A stretch of DNA of 64,000 nt from Strigamia acuminata. Taxonomy: Eukaryota > Arthropoda > Chilopoda > Geophilomorpha > Linotaeniidae. Location: assembly GCA_949358305.1 (NCBI GenBank), contig OX442321.1, positions 558,001 through 622,000 of the forward strand, given 5' to 3'. Below are positions 11,791 to 24,300 of this stretch, piece after piece. Position 1 is the first letter of the stretch. Every line of letters begins with the position of its first letter. The notes under the pieces were generated by a model. It did no database searches and was not told the origin of the DNA. It saw only the letters and a program-made list of their open reading frames with translations. The position numbers and the translations under genes were made by a program.

Positions 11791-13038
11791 TTCTGAGGTA
11801 CAGTCAAAATGGTGGGGTCTTTCTTCACTAAATCCAACGCCGTCTTCACAGTTTTAACGTCGAACCATTGGGCATCTTCGATCTCCTTATTGTCCAACGA
11901 CAACTTGAAAAGAAGAAAAATTAAAATAATAAATTAAAAATTAAATTAAATTAAATTCAACCTTTTGATCCGATTTTGTGTTCGCTAAAAACCCCATCAT
12001 AAAAGAAGACATTGGAAACGGCCAATGCTGACCACGAATGTATTCAACACTGTCCACCTCCAAGCCAACTTCTTCCGCGATTTCTCGTCTGATCGCTTCC
12101 TCCGGTGTTTCTCCTATAAAGTATGAAATTTAACAAACATTTCCCATCAATTAAATTGATCAAACTTACCCGCTTCGACGAATCCGGCAACAGCCGTGTA
12201 CACCCCTTTGATGTACATCGCTTGCCGAACCAAGAGACAGTTGCGTTTATCGAAAATCAGCGCCATAACCACGGGCCACAACTATAAAAACAGCAAAACC
12301 AAATCAAAATTGAGTTTGTAGTGAACTAACTCGGAGCTCACACTCGGATAATGCATCATCCGACACGCCGAGCACACGCGATGAGTGCCGGCGACGTTCT
12401 TGGACGTTTTCTTGCCACAACTCGAGCAAAACTGCGCCGTTCGATGCCAATAAAGCAACGACCTGCCCTAACGAAACATTTTAAAGCCATTTTAAACCAA
12501 TCCAAACACGCCCATCTCCATTTAATACTCGAGTCAAATTCGACACGTTCTCTTTCGTGAGCGTCATTACGAGTCGCAGTTCCTCAAACTGGCCCACGAA
12601 CATCGACTCCAAAACCAGCGCCTTCTCGTCGTCCATCGGATGCAACTGCAGCCCGAAACGAACGTTCCCGTCGTGCGAAACGTCCAGTAAAACCGAATTC
12701 TGCTCCAAATCGAGGCGCGTTTTCATCTTGGAAAAGGCGTGATGCGTGGCTGCGAGCAAAACAAATATTTTCAATTTTAATTTTTAATTATTTTAATTAT
12801 TTGAAAAACCTTCGTAGGGCAGCCATAGGGGGCTGACGGGCAGTGTTTTGTCTCGGCGGATTAGTACGCGGTTTTTGTTGTAGTAGGCGAAAAGTCCTTT
12901 TTCCATCGCTTTCAGGCATTCCGTGTCGTCGTCTTTGAGCGTCTGCAGGTATTTGGATCTGCTCACGAACCCCGATTGATTTGGGGGGAATAACGTGCTG
13001 ACGGTCGTGCTTTCGCGCCGAATCAGTTGCAGGAACAT
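11715..13038 (-). CDS. NUDT13-like NAD(P)H/NADH pyrophosphatase (Nudix)
   Basis: Six exons on the minus strand: 13038-12810, 12749 to about 12520, about 12470-12342, 12281-12170, 12113-11962 and 11903-11715; the exon 2/3 boundary is the least certain. The order is an N-terminal NUDT-like domain, a zinc ribbon with CSSC and CSAC pairs, and then the Nudix box starting GFVEAGETPEE and continuing REIAEEVGLEV. The box is followed by QHWPFPMS, the SQPWPFPxS-type signature of the NADH pyrophosphatase subfamily. The C terminus (PLAHYLIQEW) also fits NUDT13. The Met at 13038 is the first after an in-frame stop. The first residues are basic and hydroxylated (FLQLIRREST), compatible with the mitochondrial location known for NUDT13. 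All Nudix catalytic glutamates are present. It is convergent with the cadherin gene. Confidence 0.85.
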
Positions 13039-13529
13039 GTTCAGAAAAACTTGCGCAAACTATCACGTTTCGACTCGAGCGTCCATTTTGATTCTTCACG
13101 AAACTTACGTTATCGTTAAGATTGACCCACTTTATGTTTTATTTAAGATAAATAACGACCGATCAACTGATCCCTCTCAGTCTTTCGGCGTGTCAACAAA
13201 ATAAACATAAACAAGCGGATGTGTAAAGCCGTCTGGTGACGACTAATTGAACTTTCAAAGTAGAGTCTATTATTTGCCACTCGACGGCAGCACTTTTGTA
13301 TTTATTTATCATTTTATCTTTTCAATTTTTTGTAGAATAAAAAATAAAATAAAAACAAAAATAACAAGAAAAGAAAGAAAGAAAAACTTTTGTAATTTAA
13401 AGATTATCAAACATAATTATAGTTGGCAAATTGCTGCTCCTTGGAATGACCAGGTCAGCTTCTCCGTCTACTTTTCCAGATAAATTAAAATTCATATAAC
13501 TTTATTGGAATAAAAAAAGTAAAAAAATA
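13039..13529. other. Intergenic, upstream of the Nudix gene
   Basis: This holds the Nudix 5' flank on the minus strand and AT-rich sequence. I see no gene. Confidence 0.5.
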
Positions 13530-13956
13530 TCAACAGCATTGATGAAAATGTAAATGGTTCGAACACACTGCAATAATGCAAATAATCAAGAGCAAAAGCA
13601 AAATCACGCAGATAGTCATAACAAATCCAGACAGATTTTTCTCAACTTCTCCAACCTCCAAACTCGAACAACGATCCACTGCAACCTTCAAAACAATTCC
13701 CAAAAATAACAACAAAATAACAACCAACACACCTACTTTACTCTCATTACTTGATTCTCATTCATTATAAGCCGCACTGTTTCATCATCCGAGTCATACT
13801 TTGCACTCGAACCTACAAAGTAACCATTAGAATAAAATAAAATAAAATTGAATAAAGCCAAATCTTACCTTTCGTCGCTAATTTTTGCAATTTTTCTAGA
13901 ATTTGAACGTTGAGACTCACGCATTTCTTGAGCTCTTCCGCGTAGACCGATGCCAT
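13530..13956 (-). CDS. Small tail-anchored membrane protein, unknown
   Basis: Three exons fit GT-AG rules and frame: 13956-13869, 13812-13751 and 13685-13530. The start ATG is in a good context (GACCATGG on the minus strand). The predicted protein has about 100 residues: an N-terminal amphipathic or coiled-coil stretch (EELKKCVSLNVQILEKL), an acidic middle (SDDETVRLI), a single hydrophobic helix (FVMTICVILLLLLIICII) and a short His/Cys tail (HLHFHQCC). This layout suits a tail-anchored ER, Golgi or mitochondrial protein. I do not recognise the family. A polyadenylation signal (AATAAA on the minus strand) lies at about 13500. The second intron of about 65 nt is inferred because the flanking frames differ by one base. 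Confidence 0.5.
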
Positions 13957-14879
13957 GGTCGAAATAGATATTTGTGGCTTGTGAGGACAGCGAGGACAAA
14001 AGGGTGACTCATGTCATCGTATCATCTTTGTTATCGATTTTTTTGTTTTTATTTTTTAAATGGAAATCTTGTAGGAACCACTTTCTTCCAAGATATGAAG
14101 TTTCGCAATTTCTGCTGTATCCGGTTCCATCCAGATGAGATGAGGGTGAAAAGGATCCACCAAATGCTACGAGTTGAACTCATTTTCAACTGCGGTCGTA
14201 TCGGACATGTTGATTTTGTTTTATAGATTGTACCTCAAGTTGACTGACCACAGCTTCACTATCTTATCAATAGGAGTTCAATATTTATCCATTGTCAATT
14301 TATCCCGCGTTTTGTTTGTGGTAGATACGTCCAATAATTACCAAACTGCAATAATTAGGCCCGTGGTTAAACGTTTGAAAGTGTCGTCGAATAAAACCAT
14401 TAATTAAGGTAAACACCATTTACAAGCTTAATAACTGCATTAATCGGGGCATTAATAGAATAACTGCACCCCTTAGGTATTTTTTTAAACGTCGGAAATA
14501 ATATTTATCCATTTTTCAAAGAGAATGCAACAAATTTGAAAACAAATAAAAAAATAAAAAATGTCTCTTCAGTATGGTGGCAATTACAAATTGAATTCAT
14601 AGATGAATGAAATGAAATGAAATTTGAATTCGAAGTTTCAATTTTTAATTTTCGAAATACAAATTGGAAAACTTAAAATAAAATTAAAAAATTAAAAAAA
14701 TAAAAATAAAATTGTTTTGGTCGTTTTACTGAGATTTTATGACGATGCTATAAACAATACGAGAAGCTAAACAATAGTCAATTTCGTCTCGATCAGCACA
14801 AGGCGAGGTAAACAGCAAGATTTTCCTGTTTTCTTTTTTCACAATATTTGATTCGAGTTTGATTTCAAAAGGTAGGTTG
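13957..14879. other. Intergenic with a short dispersed repeat
   Basis: No convincing gene. At about 14590-14680 lies a roughly 100-bp sequence (AAATTTGAATTC followed by AAGTTTCAATTTT and CAAATTGGAAAAC) that recurs diverged at about 25905-26005, after the Ig/DB/FN3 gene. Confidence 0.4.
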
Positions 14880-15170
14880 GTTTCATGATCACGGGATTAA
14901 CATTTCCGTGAATTTCTCAGCAAGTTTGAAATGGTATTTCTTTAAAAAATGATCCATTTATTTTCTTACATATGTTCTTTTGCTATTGTTTGGCGCCATT
15001 TTAGGCCTACTGCAGGCCTAGTTTGAAATGTATTTTCTTCTCTATTTCTTCAGTTATATGGCGGTTGAGTATTTATTTGGCAAGAATATTATTTGATGCA
15101 CTTTAATGAGCTTTTTGGTGGTTTTTCAGTTTGGTTTAAATTTTTCATTTGAAATTTCAGCGAGTGCAGG
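14880..15170 (-). repeat. Dispersed repeat copy, inverted relative to copies at 30.5 and 38.7 kb
   Basis: Its reverse complement matches 30,480-30,640 and 38,600-38,900. Shared landmarks are ATTCTTGCCAAATAAATA, GTAGGCCTAAAATGG, CAAACAATAGCAAAA and AAATGTTAATCCCGT. A hAT-type MITE has inserted into or at the edge of this copy. Confidence 0.65.
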
Positions 15171-15377
15171 CAGGGGCGGATCTAGCATAGGGCTAATGGG
15201 GCTTGAGCCCAGGGCCCCCAAATTTTAGGGGGCCTCCAAGACACAAGGCAATGTACTAAAAAAATAAAAAAGATTTCTATTATAAACTGTGATAAAGAGG
15301 CCCCGAAAATACCTCAAGCCCAGGGTCCCCGAAAATACCTCAAGCCCAGGGTCCCCGAAAAGCTAGATCCGCCCCTG
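15171..15377. mobile_element. hAT-type MITE, 207 bp
   Basis: The ends are perfect inverted repeats (CAGGGGCGGATCTAGC and its complement). They are flanked by an exact 8-bp target duplication, AGTGCAGG, at 15163-15170 and 15378-15385. An 8-bp duplication with CAGGGGCGG ends is the hAT superfamily pattern. Inside, a block of about 27 bp (CGAAAATACCTCAAGCCC...) is tandemly repeated. No coding sequence. Confidence 0.9.
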
Positions 15378-15546
15378 AGTGCAGGTCTTCTCTCACCAAA
15401 GTAACCAATCAACGTGATCTTAGTTGGTTGTATTGGCCACGTCAAATTACTCAGGGTCATCTACTTACAGTAATCAAGGTATCTCTGGAGATTAATGAAT
15501 ATCTTGAACCGGTGTCCACTGTTGCTACCACGCGGATCTTGCCTAG

Positions 15547-15771
15547 TCACATTGACATGCGAAAAGGGTCATCCTGGTTATAATCAGGATTTTGGATTTG
15601 ACATTCTGGTTGAGTGACCGATGGAACACTCACATAATTCATCGGGGTGCAGTTCTGTTGGAAAGGCTGGTATGCAGGCTTTTGGTCACCACCGTGTGCA
15701 CGTCCACATCCGGTACGCTTTCCTTGACCATGCTGCTGGGTCCCAGATGGTCCTGCATTTCCATCTTGCAT
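15547..15771 (-). CDS. Possible C-terminal exon of an unknown Gln/Pro-rich protein
   Basis: A minus-strand open stretch of 74 residues rich in Gln, Gly, Pro and Asn (GTQQHGQGKRTG; YNQDDPFRMSM). Its composition looks protein-like and low in complexity. There are no neighbouring exons I can link, and no domain. It could be a fragment or chance. Confidence 0.2.
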   Translation of the reverse strand: MQDGNAGPSGTQQHGQGKRTGCGRAHGGDQKPAYQPFQQNCTPMNYVSVPSVTQPECQIQNPDYNQDDPFRMSM

Positions 15772-15819
15772 TTGGATCGATTATTCACGACCTGTCTGCT
15801 AGTGGCAGCAGATGTTACA

Positions 15820-15878
15820 GTTGTAGTAGGTGAAAACTCCTTTTACCATTTGCTTTCAGGCATTCCGTGTCTTCGTCC
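15820..15878 (-). pseudogene. Diverged copy of part of Nudix exon 1
   Basis: About 60 bp match 12877-12938 inside exon 1 of the NUDT13-like gene; both contain GCTTTCAGGCATTCCGTGTC. On the minus strand the fragment reads DTECLKA, as the parent does, then diverges. It is a partial duplicate lying about 2.9 kb from the source. Confidence 0.7.
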
Positions 15879-16740
15879 AAAAACTACTGTAATTACATTG
15901 TTCGTCTGTCCGTCCGTCCATCCATCCATCCATTAATTTTTTTATATAATTTTGTTCTTGCTTCTTTGCAAGCAGTAAAATGTGGCTCCATATTTTGGAA
16001 ACCCTAAGAAAATTTTCTCATCCTAACAGCTGAAGATCAGTTGTTTGCCTGAACCTATGGTAATAATTTTGCTACAAAAACTCACATTACATGAAACAAG
16101 CCATATGGATATGACATAATGGTCTTAGTATTACATGATCTGATGGTGGATCATCTCATAATGAATCTGTAGGCTTGTCACTAAGTATCAAAAATAATTA
16201 TTCCAAACTTTTTGAACATGATTTTCATTATTCCAAACTTTGTGGACACTAATGTTGCATTCAAATGCAGATTACTAGAAAACTATGCATCCTACAGGAG
16301 CATTTTTTTGCTTAATCTAGAGCTAAATTATGTCTCTTTTTAGAATATTATCATTTATTTTAGTGAGGGCTTTCCAGCAATGCCAAAATGCCTTCAAACA
16401 ATGATATGCTCAAGAAAATTTGGATTATTCCAAACTTTCTGAACTGACTGTATTATCTCACTTGCATTCAAATTGGATTAATTATTCCAGCAAAGAATGT
16501 TCAGTTCACCTTTTATTTTTAGTGTGAAACTGCCTTTTAATACATGAGAAATAGCGCTTCTACCCTTTATGCGTGGAAATTTTGAATATTGCAAGAACAG
16601 GTGGTGCCAGACTCACATTTGTATAAGGTTGAACGATATATTTGTTGGCGCCCACTGACGTCAAAAAATGTGAGCCAATGAGAGCTGAGTACACCTAACT
16701 TAATATATTATTCAACCTTGATTTGTACATATTCCAGCAA
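15879..16740. other. Intergenic with transposon remnants
   Basis: A short CCAT microsatellite lies at about 15912-15932. The phrase ATTATTCCAAACTTT occurs three times (about 16197, 16228 and 16425), once next to a GAACTGACTGTAT end, which recalls decayed Tc1-type termini. No gene seen. Confidence 0.3.
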
Positions 16741-16742
16741 CC

Positions 16743-16969
16743 CTTTAGAACGACCGTCTCGGCTTTAGCTTCATCTCTTGAATTCAAGAGATGAAGCTGG
16801 TCAAAGGGGATTTGTTATGTATTTTAGCTTGTAATTTTGATTCTTTTGTTGGAGCTCGACATCGAATTCATAGTATTACTCAATTTGTTTAACCTAAAAC
16901 GATTAAACCTTGAAAGAATTCCCAGCCGCCATTTCTTAGGAAGCTAAAGCCGAGACGGTCGTTCTAAAG
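16743..16969. repeat. 30-bp perfect inverted repeat enclosing a 32-bp palindrome
   Basis: The arms at 16743-16772 and 16940-16969 are exact reverse complements over 30 bp. The right arm is the first 30 bases of the BTB pseudogene, directly after a TTTCTTAG acceptor-like sequence. A perfect 32-bp palindrome centred on GAATTC (16767-16798) overlaps the left arm. Confidence 0.85.
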
Positions 16970-17700
16970 TGCAAAGATGGGCAAGTCTGTGTCCACAAAT
17001 GCAAATTAGTCGCTGGCGGTGATTACTTTCGGGCAATATTAAGTCTAGGCAGTCTCCAGAACGAACATAACGTGGTATCGATATTGACAATTTCTATTGA
17101 TGTATCCAGAAGCAATACCACGTTATACGCCCAAGATTTTACCATCCAGCCAGAAATGCCAAACAGCGAGAAACGTGAAATAATTATGACCGCTGACAAA
17201 ATGCAGTTGAAAGACTTATTCGACACGTATTGGCAATTATACTGCAACCCGATCACTCTGGATACATTCTTAAGTGTGTGGCATCAGATGGCGGAAATAT
17301 TAAATCAAGATTGACGAAACGATCAAAACGGTTCAAAAATTCGTCGTAATGAACATGAGACATCTATCGGAAGCTGAAGTGCTTTCGGACATCAGTTTGA
17401 CGCAATTAGAAAGTCTTATTCTCAATGTGAAACCCAACAAGTTCGGCGAAATTCTCATATTTCTACTCAAATGGGAAATGAAGACGCGAGACCAACGCAA
17501 AAACAAAGACAGGACGTTTCAATGGAGTTGCTCTCTAAACTATGCTTTAAGATTTCCTTCCTAGATGGCAGCATCCGTACTTTTCGCCAATCGCTGTTGA
17601 TCGCGCTCCAATTTGACAACTTTTATCTTCTACATTACCATGACCATTTGGACAGTTGTCAATGTTTCCATTTAGTTCCGCATATTTTCCACGACCCGAA
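16940..17700 (+). pseudogene. BTB-BACK (Kelch-like type) pseudogene
   Basis: The sequence reads as a BTB core (VVLKCKDGQVCVHKCKLVAG, then GDYFRAIL) followed by DLFDTYWQLYCNPITLDTF. A one-base shift near 17310 moves the frame to a BACK-type segment (ETIKTVQKFVVMNMRHLSEA, LTQLESLILNVKPNKFGEIL, FLLKWEMKTRDQRKNKD). A second shift near 17510 continues as DVSMELLSKLCF. Two frameshifts and no downstream Kelch repeats indicate a dead copy. A paralogous BACK piece lies at 34,835-35,040. Intact members of this architecture act as Cul3 ubiquitin-ligase adaptors. Confidence 0.7.
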
Positions 17701-18318
17701 GTAATTCATCATCACCATCACATTAAAAATAGTATTTTAAAATTAACCAAGAAAAACACATAACAAACAACGGTCAAAATGGCGCCCATTTGGAGGCACA
17801 AAACTTTATTTTACAAAAACTTCTAATTCTCAAGTTCACAACTCGATGACTCAGTCTAAAAACCTAATGACTCCCGTCAAAACGAACGAAACGTATCAAC
17901 AAAAACGAAACGGAAAAAAACCGAGAAAAAACCTGAGAAAAACGAGAGAAATCGGCCAACGAATTGACGAATTGGAAGATTGTTTGCTTTGAAATGCAAG
18001 CAGACGTTGATCCATCGGCCCCCCCGTGGGTCACTTTACCTGGGCACATAAAAAGTGCACCTCTAATTGCAAATGGAACCTTCCAAGCACCGCCGCAGGC
18101 CTGTGGGCGGACAGGTTGAAAGAGAGAAGCGAAGGTAGAAAACGAACGATACGAACGAAGCGCGAGTTTGCATGACAAGTGCGAGTGAGTCGACACCGCC
18201 ACATTTCAATTTCGTCCGTGGGTGAGTAAGAGAGCCAGAGTGAGAGTGCAGCATTTGCGATCCATTCATTAATTGTATTTCGATCGTGCAGATTCAAGTT
18301 GGAGCTGTTCGTGGCGCC
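17701..18318. promoter_or_regulatory. Promoter and 5' UTR region of the Ig/DB/FN3 gene
   Basis: This region is more GC-rich and CpG-containing from about 18,000, ahead of the start codon. No TATA box is obvious. Long minus-strand frames at 17,864-18,297 overlap each other with no protein-like features, so I read none of them as genes. Confidence 0.4.
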
Positions 18319-21300
18319 ATGGACTCGGCCCGGGCTGCTAGTGCGGGCCTCTTGTTTTTCGTTTCCATCGCAACCGTTATCGTCGGTAAAAAAACAATTT
18401 GATACTAATTTCTTAAGAAATATTGAAATAATAATCGTTTGCCATTTATTTGGAGCAAAAGTCGCGTTTTAATCGTTCTGCATGGGCGATTAATGTTTAA
18501 TTACAAGGGCTTGAATGCTTTCGTGTTTTCTGGCACGGTTTGAAAAGATGATGTCAGGTATTACAATCATTTTAGGTAACCTAGTATTTTGATTTTTTTT
18601 GGGGTTATCGATCTAAAATGGTGATGGATAACGGATAAATTCAAAATGCCACCATCTTTGGCTATCTAAACACCGAAAAAAATGGAAAAAAATGGAAAAA
18701 ATGGAAAATATTTTCCAATTTTATCCAATTTTTTACGAAAATGATTGAAAAATTGTTTTTGTTTTGCAAGTTGAAGGTGAAAAGAAAAGAAAAACAAACG
18801 CACAAACAAAAAAAGAGCGAAAATGATCATGATTTTGATTTTAATGAGCTGGATTTGAGCCATCTCAAGGTCCCCTGAAAATTAGAAGTAAAAAAAAAGT
18901 GGAAAAATTTAACCTTGAGATCACCTTCTTTATTTTTCATTGTAATCCGTCGTCTCAAGTTCATTATTAATGTAAACTACTTCCAAGAAACTTTGAAATG
19001 AAAAGGAAGAGGGAAAAAAAAAAGTGTTCACATTACGACATTTTAAAGGTGCAACGAAAATGTATTTAATTGTATCGCACGTTGGGCGCGGTCGTGTCGT
19101 GCATTATCATGTAAAATGTAATAAGAAAGAGCGAATTATCCGACGTCTTTATTCAGCAATTTCACTCGACGTAAGAAATTGAATGGGAAAAACATATTGA
19201 AAAATGCGGACCAAACTATTGTTCGCGCTGTGATGAATAGCACGAGTCAAGATAGTAAAGTCATGAGGAAATGCAAGCAAATTCTCAATACATTTTTCCT
19301 CCTTAGATGCAAATGGACTAAACAACCTAATTTTTTTTACTTTTATATTTTTATTATTTCATTCTCTTTATCACTTTCGGTTGAATTCTCCGCGATAAAG
19401 GCGAAGATGCGTAAGTGGGAAAAAATGGGGTCCATGACATCATCTTTCTATTCACGATAAATATCGTTTTTTATTCATTCGGTTTGATGTTTTCTTTTGA
19501 GTTGTTTTTCGTTGCCAATTACCGAATCAAAATGCTACTTGAATAACATTTTGAGGTCGTAGTCTGCTTAAATTTACCTGTTTTCGAACAACACCGATGA
19601 TGTAATACCGGTAATGGTGTCATGGTTAGTGCTAATTCTTAACCAATTGTCATACTTAACGACGTCATTTCGGTGATTTTTCTAAACGGCCATTAAAATG
19701 CCTTTTCAAACGATGAATTTTTATCGTTTCACATAGTTTTGAAAGAAAAGAAATAAAATTTAACGTCGAGGAAATTGGAAAAAAGTCTATTTTTAATCCT
19801 CGGAATGATTTACATCGCGTTGCGATAAATCAGGAAATGGAAATAGAGCGTTACATAGATTGCATCGGATATTTATTGATTTCAATTTGTTTTCCCCGTC
19901 GTAAAATCGCGCAAGCGCCGTGGCGTGTTTACGGGACTTAAACAAAGATTAGTGACCTTGATAAAAGAAAAAGAAATTGACTTTTTGCCTTTGCGGCTCT
20001 CGAAGGATCATTTGTGATCTTGTTCGTTTGCCAAGGTGATGCCAAACACAAGGTCGCTTAACGGTTTAAATATTAAACATTTAAAGGCGCCATAAATGCG
20101 AAAAGTCAAATCGAGGTTGCAATTTGAAATACGAGCCGCTAATAAAGATAAATAAAACAAACAAGTCGAAGTGGAATGTAAACAATTATTTCCAAAAAAA
20201 CGAAAAATAAAATTTTCAATTCTTCCAAAGGTCTCCCCGACCTCAGAGACACTTCTTCGCTGCCCGTGATGCTGCGAATGTCGGACGACGCCGTTTTGAC
20301 GTGCGTCGCCAAAGATGTCGAGAACTTCACCGTGAGTTAATTAAATAGATTTTATTTTATTTATTTATTTATTCTTTTTTCCGTAGGTGATTTGGAAAAA
20401 ATTTAAATTTGGGAGAGCCGAAGTTCTCACTGCAAATATGATCAAAGTGAGCAACGATCCTCGCATTTCAATCGCGCAAATCGAAGACAAATGGGTTCTC
20501 GTTATTAAAAACATCAAAATGTCGGATACTGCGCAGTATGTTTGCGAAGTGAACAGTGTTCCAGCAGTTCAAGTTTCTATACTCGTAACAGGTATTGAAA
20601 TGAAAAAGAAAAAGAAAAGGTGCGATCGTATTTGTTTTGTTATTGCAGTCACACCGCCGCCACCTGTCGCATTCCCATTAACGCATAACTACACAGACTG
20701 TTGTAAACAAAAGATGGTGTCGAATGCGTGTCTCGGGTTCTGCAGCTTGCAAAATGTCGTCTTGGGCACGACCGGCGCTTCGCCGCAGTCGTGTAGAGAG
20801 TTTTTACCTTTTGTCGCGGAGTGCATGGCTGGTACGTTATCAAATAATCGTGATTTTATTTTTTTAATCATTATTTTTATTATTTAAATTAGACGGAAGG
20901 AATCACATGCCGTGTTGCGAGCGAGAGAAAATTCCGGAAATCTGTCGCGATGTTTGCGTCGGTAAATTCGGACTTCTCAACGAAACGATTGTGAATCATT
21001 ACACGTGTTCGCGGTACAGCCGAGCGACTTTGGCGTGTATAGCCGAAGGAATAGGTCGAGAAATAACTCAAATTTTAGTATTTTAGTATTTTAATTTTAT
21101 TTATTTTTAGAACTTTTGCCGGGACCACCTCGGCACATGTTGGTCGAACCGATTTCGGAACACGAAATTAAAGTGTCGTGGGAAGCGCCGATTCAAAAAA
21201 TCGATACGTTAACGCATTACATAATAAACGTGACGGAATTGGCCACTTTTGACGACATGGGATCTGAAACCTGGGTATACGAATCGCGACGTTATTAACA

Positions 21301-24300
21301 CTGCAAAGTTTACATTGGAGCTAAATTTATTGATGCAGATGAATTGCAGGAATTTCGACACGAGGCCAACAGCAGTGGACCCGAGACGCTGACGAAATAT
21401 GTGGAGGAAACTGTAAGAGATTGGTTTATTCGCTGCGTGTCGTCCCAAATGGATTTTAAATTGGTTTACAATTGAAGGTTAACAAATCCGAAACGGAGAC
21501 AACGTTGAAGAATTTGAAAGCGTACACGATGTACGAAATCTACGTGGTTGCCGTCAATAACTACGGGAGGAGTTTACCAACGAGCAGCGTCCGCACGCTT
21601 ACGTTATCGCGAGACGAAATCTTTTTTGAAAATAATCCGGACGACATTTCCGACGTTCCTGCACTTCCAGACATTCGAGGGTGCTGCGCTTCGAAAGGAA
21701 TGAAACAAGAAAGGTGCAAAAGAGCTTTTTCTGGGCATAAAATTGCACTTTTTGTGTCAAAATTGACTTTTTAGATTAAAAAATGCATTTTGCGGCACAA
21801 AGTTGCTCGTTTTAAGTAAAAATTGCTACTTATTGGACGAAAAAATGAAGTTTATGCGTAAAACTGCATTTTAGGTAACAAAGATTGATTCAAAATATTT
21901 TTTATTTACAGATGTTTGGATTTATTCTGTGACCCGGTCAAAGCTGATGTAACAAACCTAACAGACATGATGATTTGCGCTCCGTGGATCAACACGAGCG
22001 TCTCGTGCTTAGTGGACGGCAAAGACCACCGACCGTGTTGCCAACAACGCGGAATACCCGAACTTTGCCTTCCCTTATGCGAGGGCAAAATCGACAGAAT
22101 CGACTTCCGATTCTTCCGTTGCATCACTTTCATGAGCAGTTACACCAACTGTCTGATGCAGGGCTACGGCGTGCTCGCGTCGGCCCCTACAAAGCCCCTC
22201 GTTCGCGGCATCGGACCCGCGTGGGCCGTCTTCGAGTGGAGTCCCCCACTCAACCTCTCGTTCACTGTCACCTCGTACAACTTCCACTACAAATCGATCA
22301 GCGACGATCAGCGCCTCTACAACACGATAACGGACGCGAAAACGCCCTTCATTTTCAACCACATCCGACCGGACACTTCGTACGAGGTGTACGTGACGGC
22401 CATCAACCAATACGGGGCCAGCGAACCCTCGCCGCGACTCGAATTTCAGACCCCGAAGGAAGAAGACGCGACGAACGCGACTGGGGCGCAAGATCTGACG
22501 ACGGATGGCTACAACTTCACCGAATGTTGTTTGAAATCGGGAATGAATTTGACTTGCACGCCCTTGTGCAGCTACAAGGCGAAAATGGCGGATTTGCACG
22601 CGCTGGGTCCGGTTTGTCTGCCAGATTTTCACAAGTTGCTCAAGTGCGCGGTCGGTGGACGCGACCACGTGCCCTGTTGCTCGCGGAGGATGGTGAGTCT
22701 GGATTGCACGTCGCTGTGTTCGGGCATGGTGCCGCATTTCTCGTCCGCCATGGCCGCAATTTGCATTCCCTACATTCCGGACATCGTCATGTGCATGGAA
22801 GAAGGTTGGGTTTGACGAGTTTGGCTTTTTCTCGCTTTTCGATTCAGTTTTTGTTTTGTTTTTTAGGTGTTTCCACGTTGCCGGGTCCGATCAGAGAGCT
22901 GCATGCGTTTGAAAAGAATAAAACTATGATTGGCGTCGCGTGGTTACCGCCGCTCGAGAGTAACGTGACTCATTACGAGGTGAGGTATCAAGGAGAATAC
23001 ATGGATATCTCGCGGGATAAAATCACTCCACCGCTCGAAAATGAGGTAATTGAGGAAAGAAGTGATTTTTGATTGCTTTTTTAATGGTTTTTGAGGGATT
23101 TTCATTGATTTTGATGATTTTCATTGAGTTTTGATGATTTTCATTGAGTTTTGATGAATTTTGGATGATTTTTCACAGATTTAAATGGTTTTTGATGATT
23201 TTCAGGTGATAAATGTGACTGAAACATCGCTAACGATTACAACCCTGCAAGAGAACGTGTTGTATAGTTTGTACGTGGTTTCGGTGAATGAGTTCGGACT
23301 GAGCATTCCATCGGCCGTTCTCACTTTCAACACAACAACTCCGCAAGAGAATTTAAACGGCGTCGCGAGCCCTCCGCATTCCCTAACCGTGACGAGAAGG
23401 AACACAACATCTCTCGTTTTGACGTGGCTGCCGCCCGACTTCAGTCATCCGACCGATGCCTTGACTTACAAGTTAAACATTATTTTGTCGTTTTTATTCA
23501 ATTTATTCCATTTGTCAATTGTAAATTCTTGCAGCGTTTATTACAAAGCCGCCAACGATGCGATCTACTCGAATGCATCGACGAGCACTTTGGGGATGTT
23601 TTTGAGTCGTTTGGTGCCCAACACGGAATACTTTGTGCACGTGACCGCCGAGACGGACAAAGGCGAGAGCTGGCCGTCCGAAAAGATCCGCGTTTGGACC
23701 GATCCCGTTTTCCCCGCTTTCGTCGAGATGCCGCGCGTTCATCCTTCGACTCAAATCGAGGAAGGCGGAACCATGACCATCTTGTGCGTGGCCAGTGGCA
23801 CCCCTGTGCCCAAAGTCGGCGTTTACATCAGCGGCAGAAGGATCTTCGAGGAGTTTACGCGCCATTTGATAGCGCGGGTTTCCAACATATCGAGGGACAT
23901 GAACGTGGTGACGTGCACGGCCGACAACGGCGTCGGAATCGGATCTCAGGCGACGCAGAGAATTAAAATCAGCTGTAAAATTTTAATTTTAATTTTAATT
24001 TATTTAAAAAATAATTTTTTTTACAATGTTTAATTATTTGTTAAGATTCGCCGTCGATTGTGGGTAAACGACCACAAACGAGAAGAATCGGAGAAAGTAG
24101 TCTGCTAGAGTGTGTCGTCGATGGATTCCCCAAACCGCATTTAACTTGGTGGAAAGATCAGGATAAATCGACCCCCGTAGTGCCCGACGCGAGGCTCTCG
24201 ACCGGACTTTCCATAGATGTAAACAAAATGAAAAAAAAAAAATATTTGCAATTTTTGCAACTTTTTTCTCAATTTTGTTTTATATTACAGGACGAGGGAA

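Noticed and set aside
16180-16460. Tc1-like transposon
   Set aside because: Only scattered TTCCAAACTTT words. No paired termini or transposase frame could be defined.
21975-23072. 365-residue frame on the plus strand and a 220-residue frame on the minus strand
   Set aside because: Shadows of the long receptor exon (21912-22804). The true frame shows DB and FN3 domains and correct splice phases.
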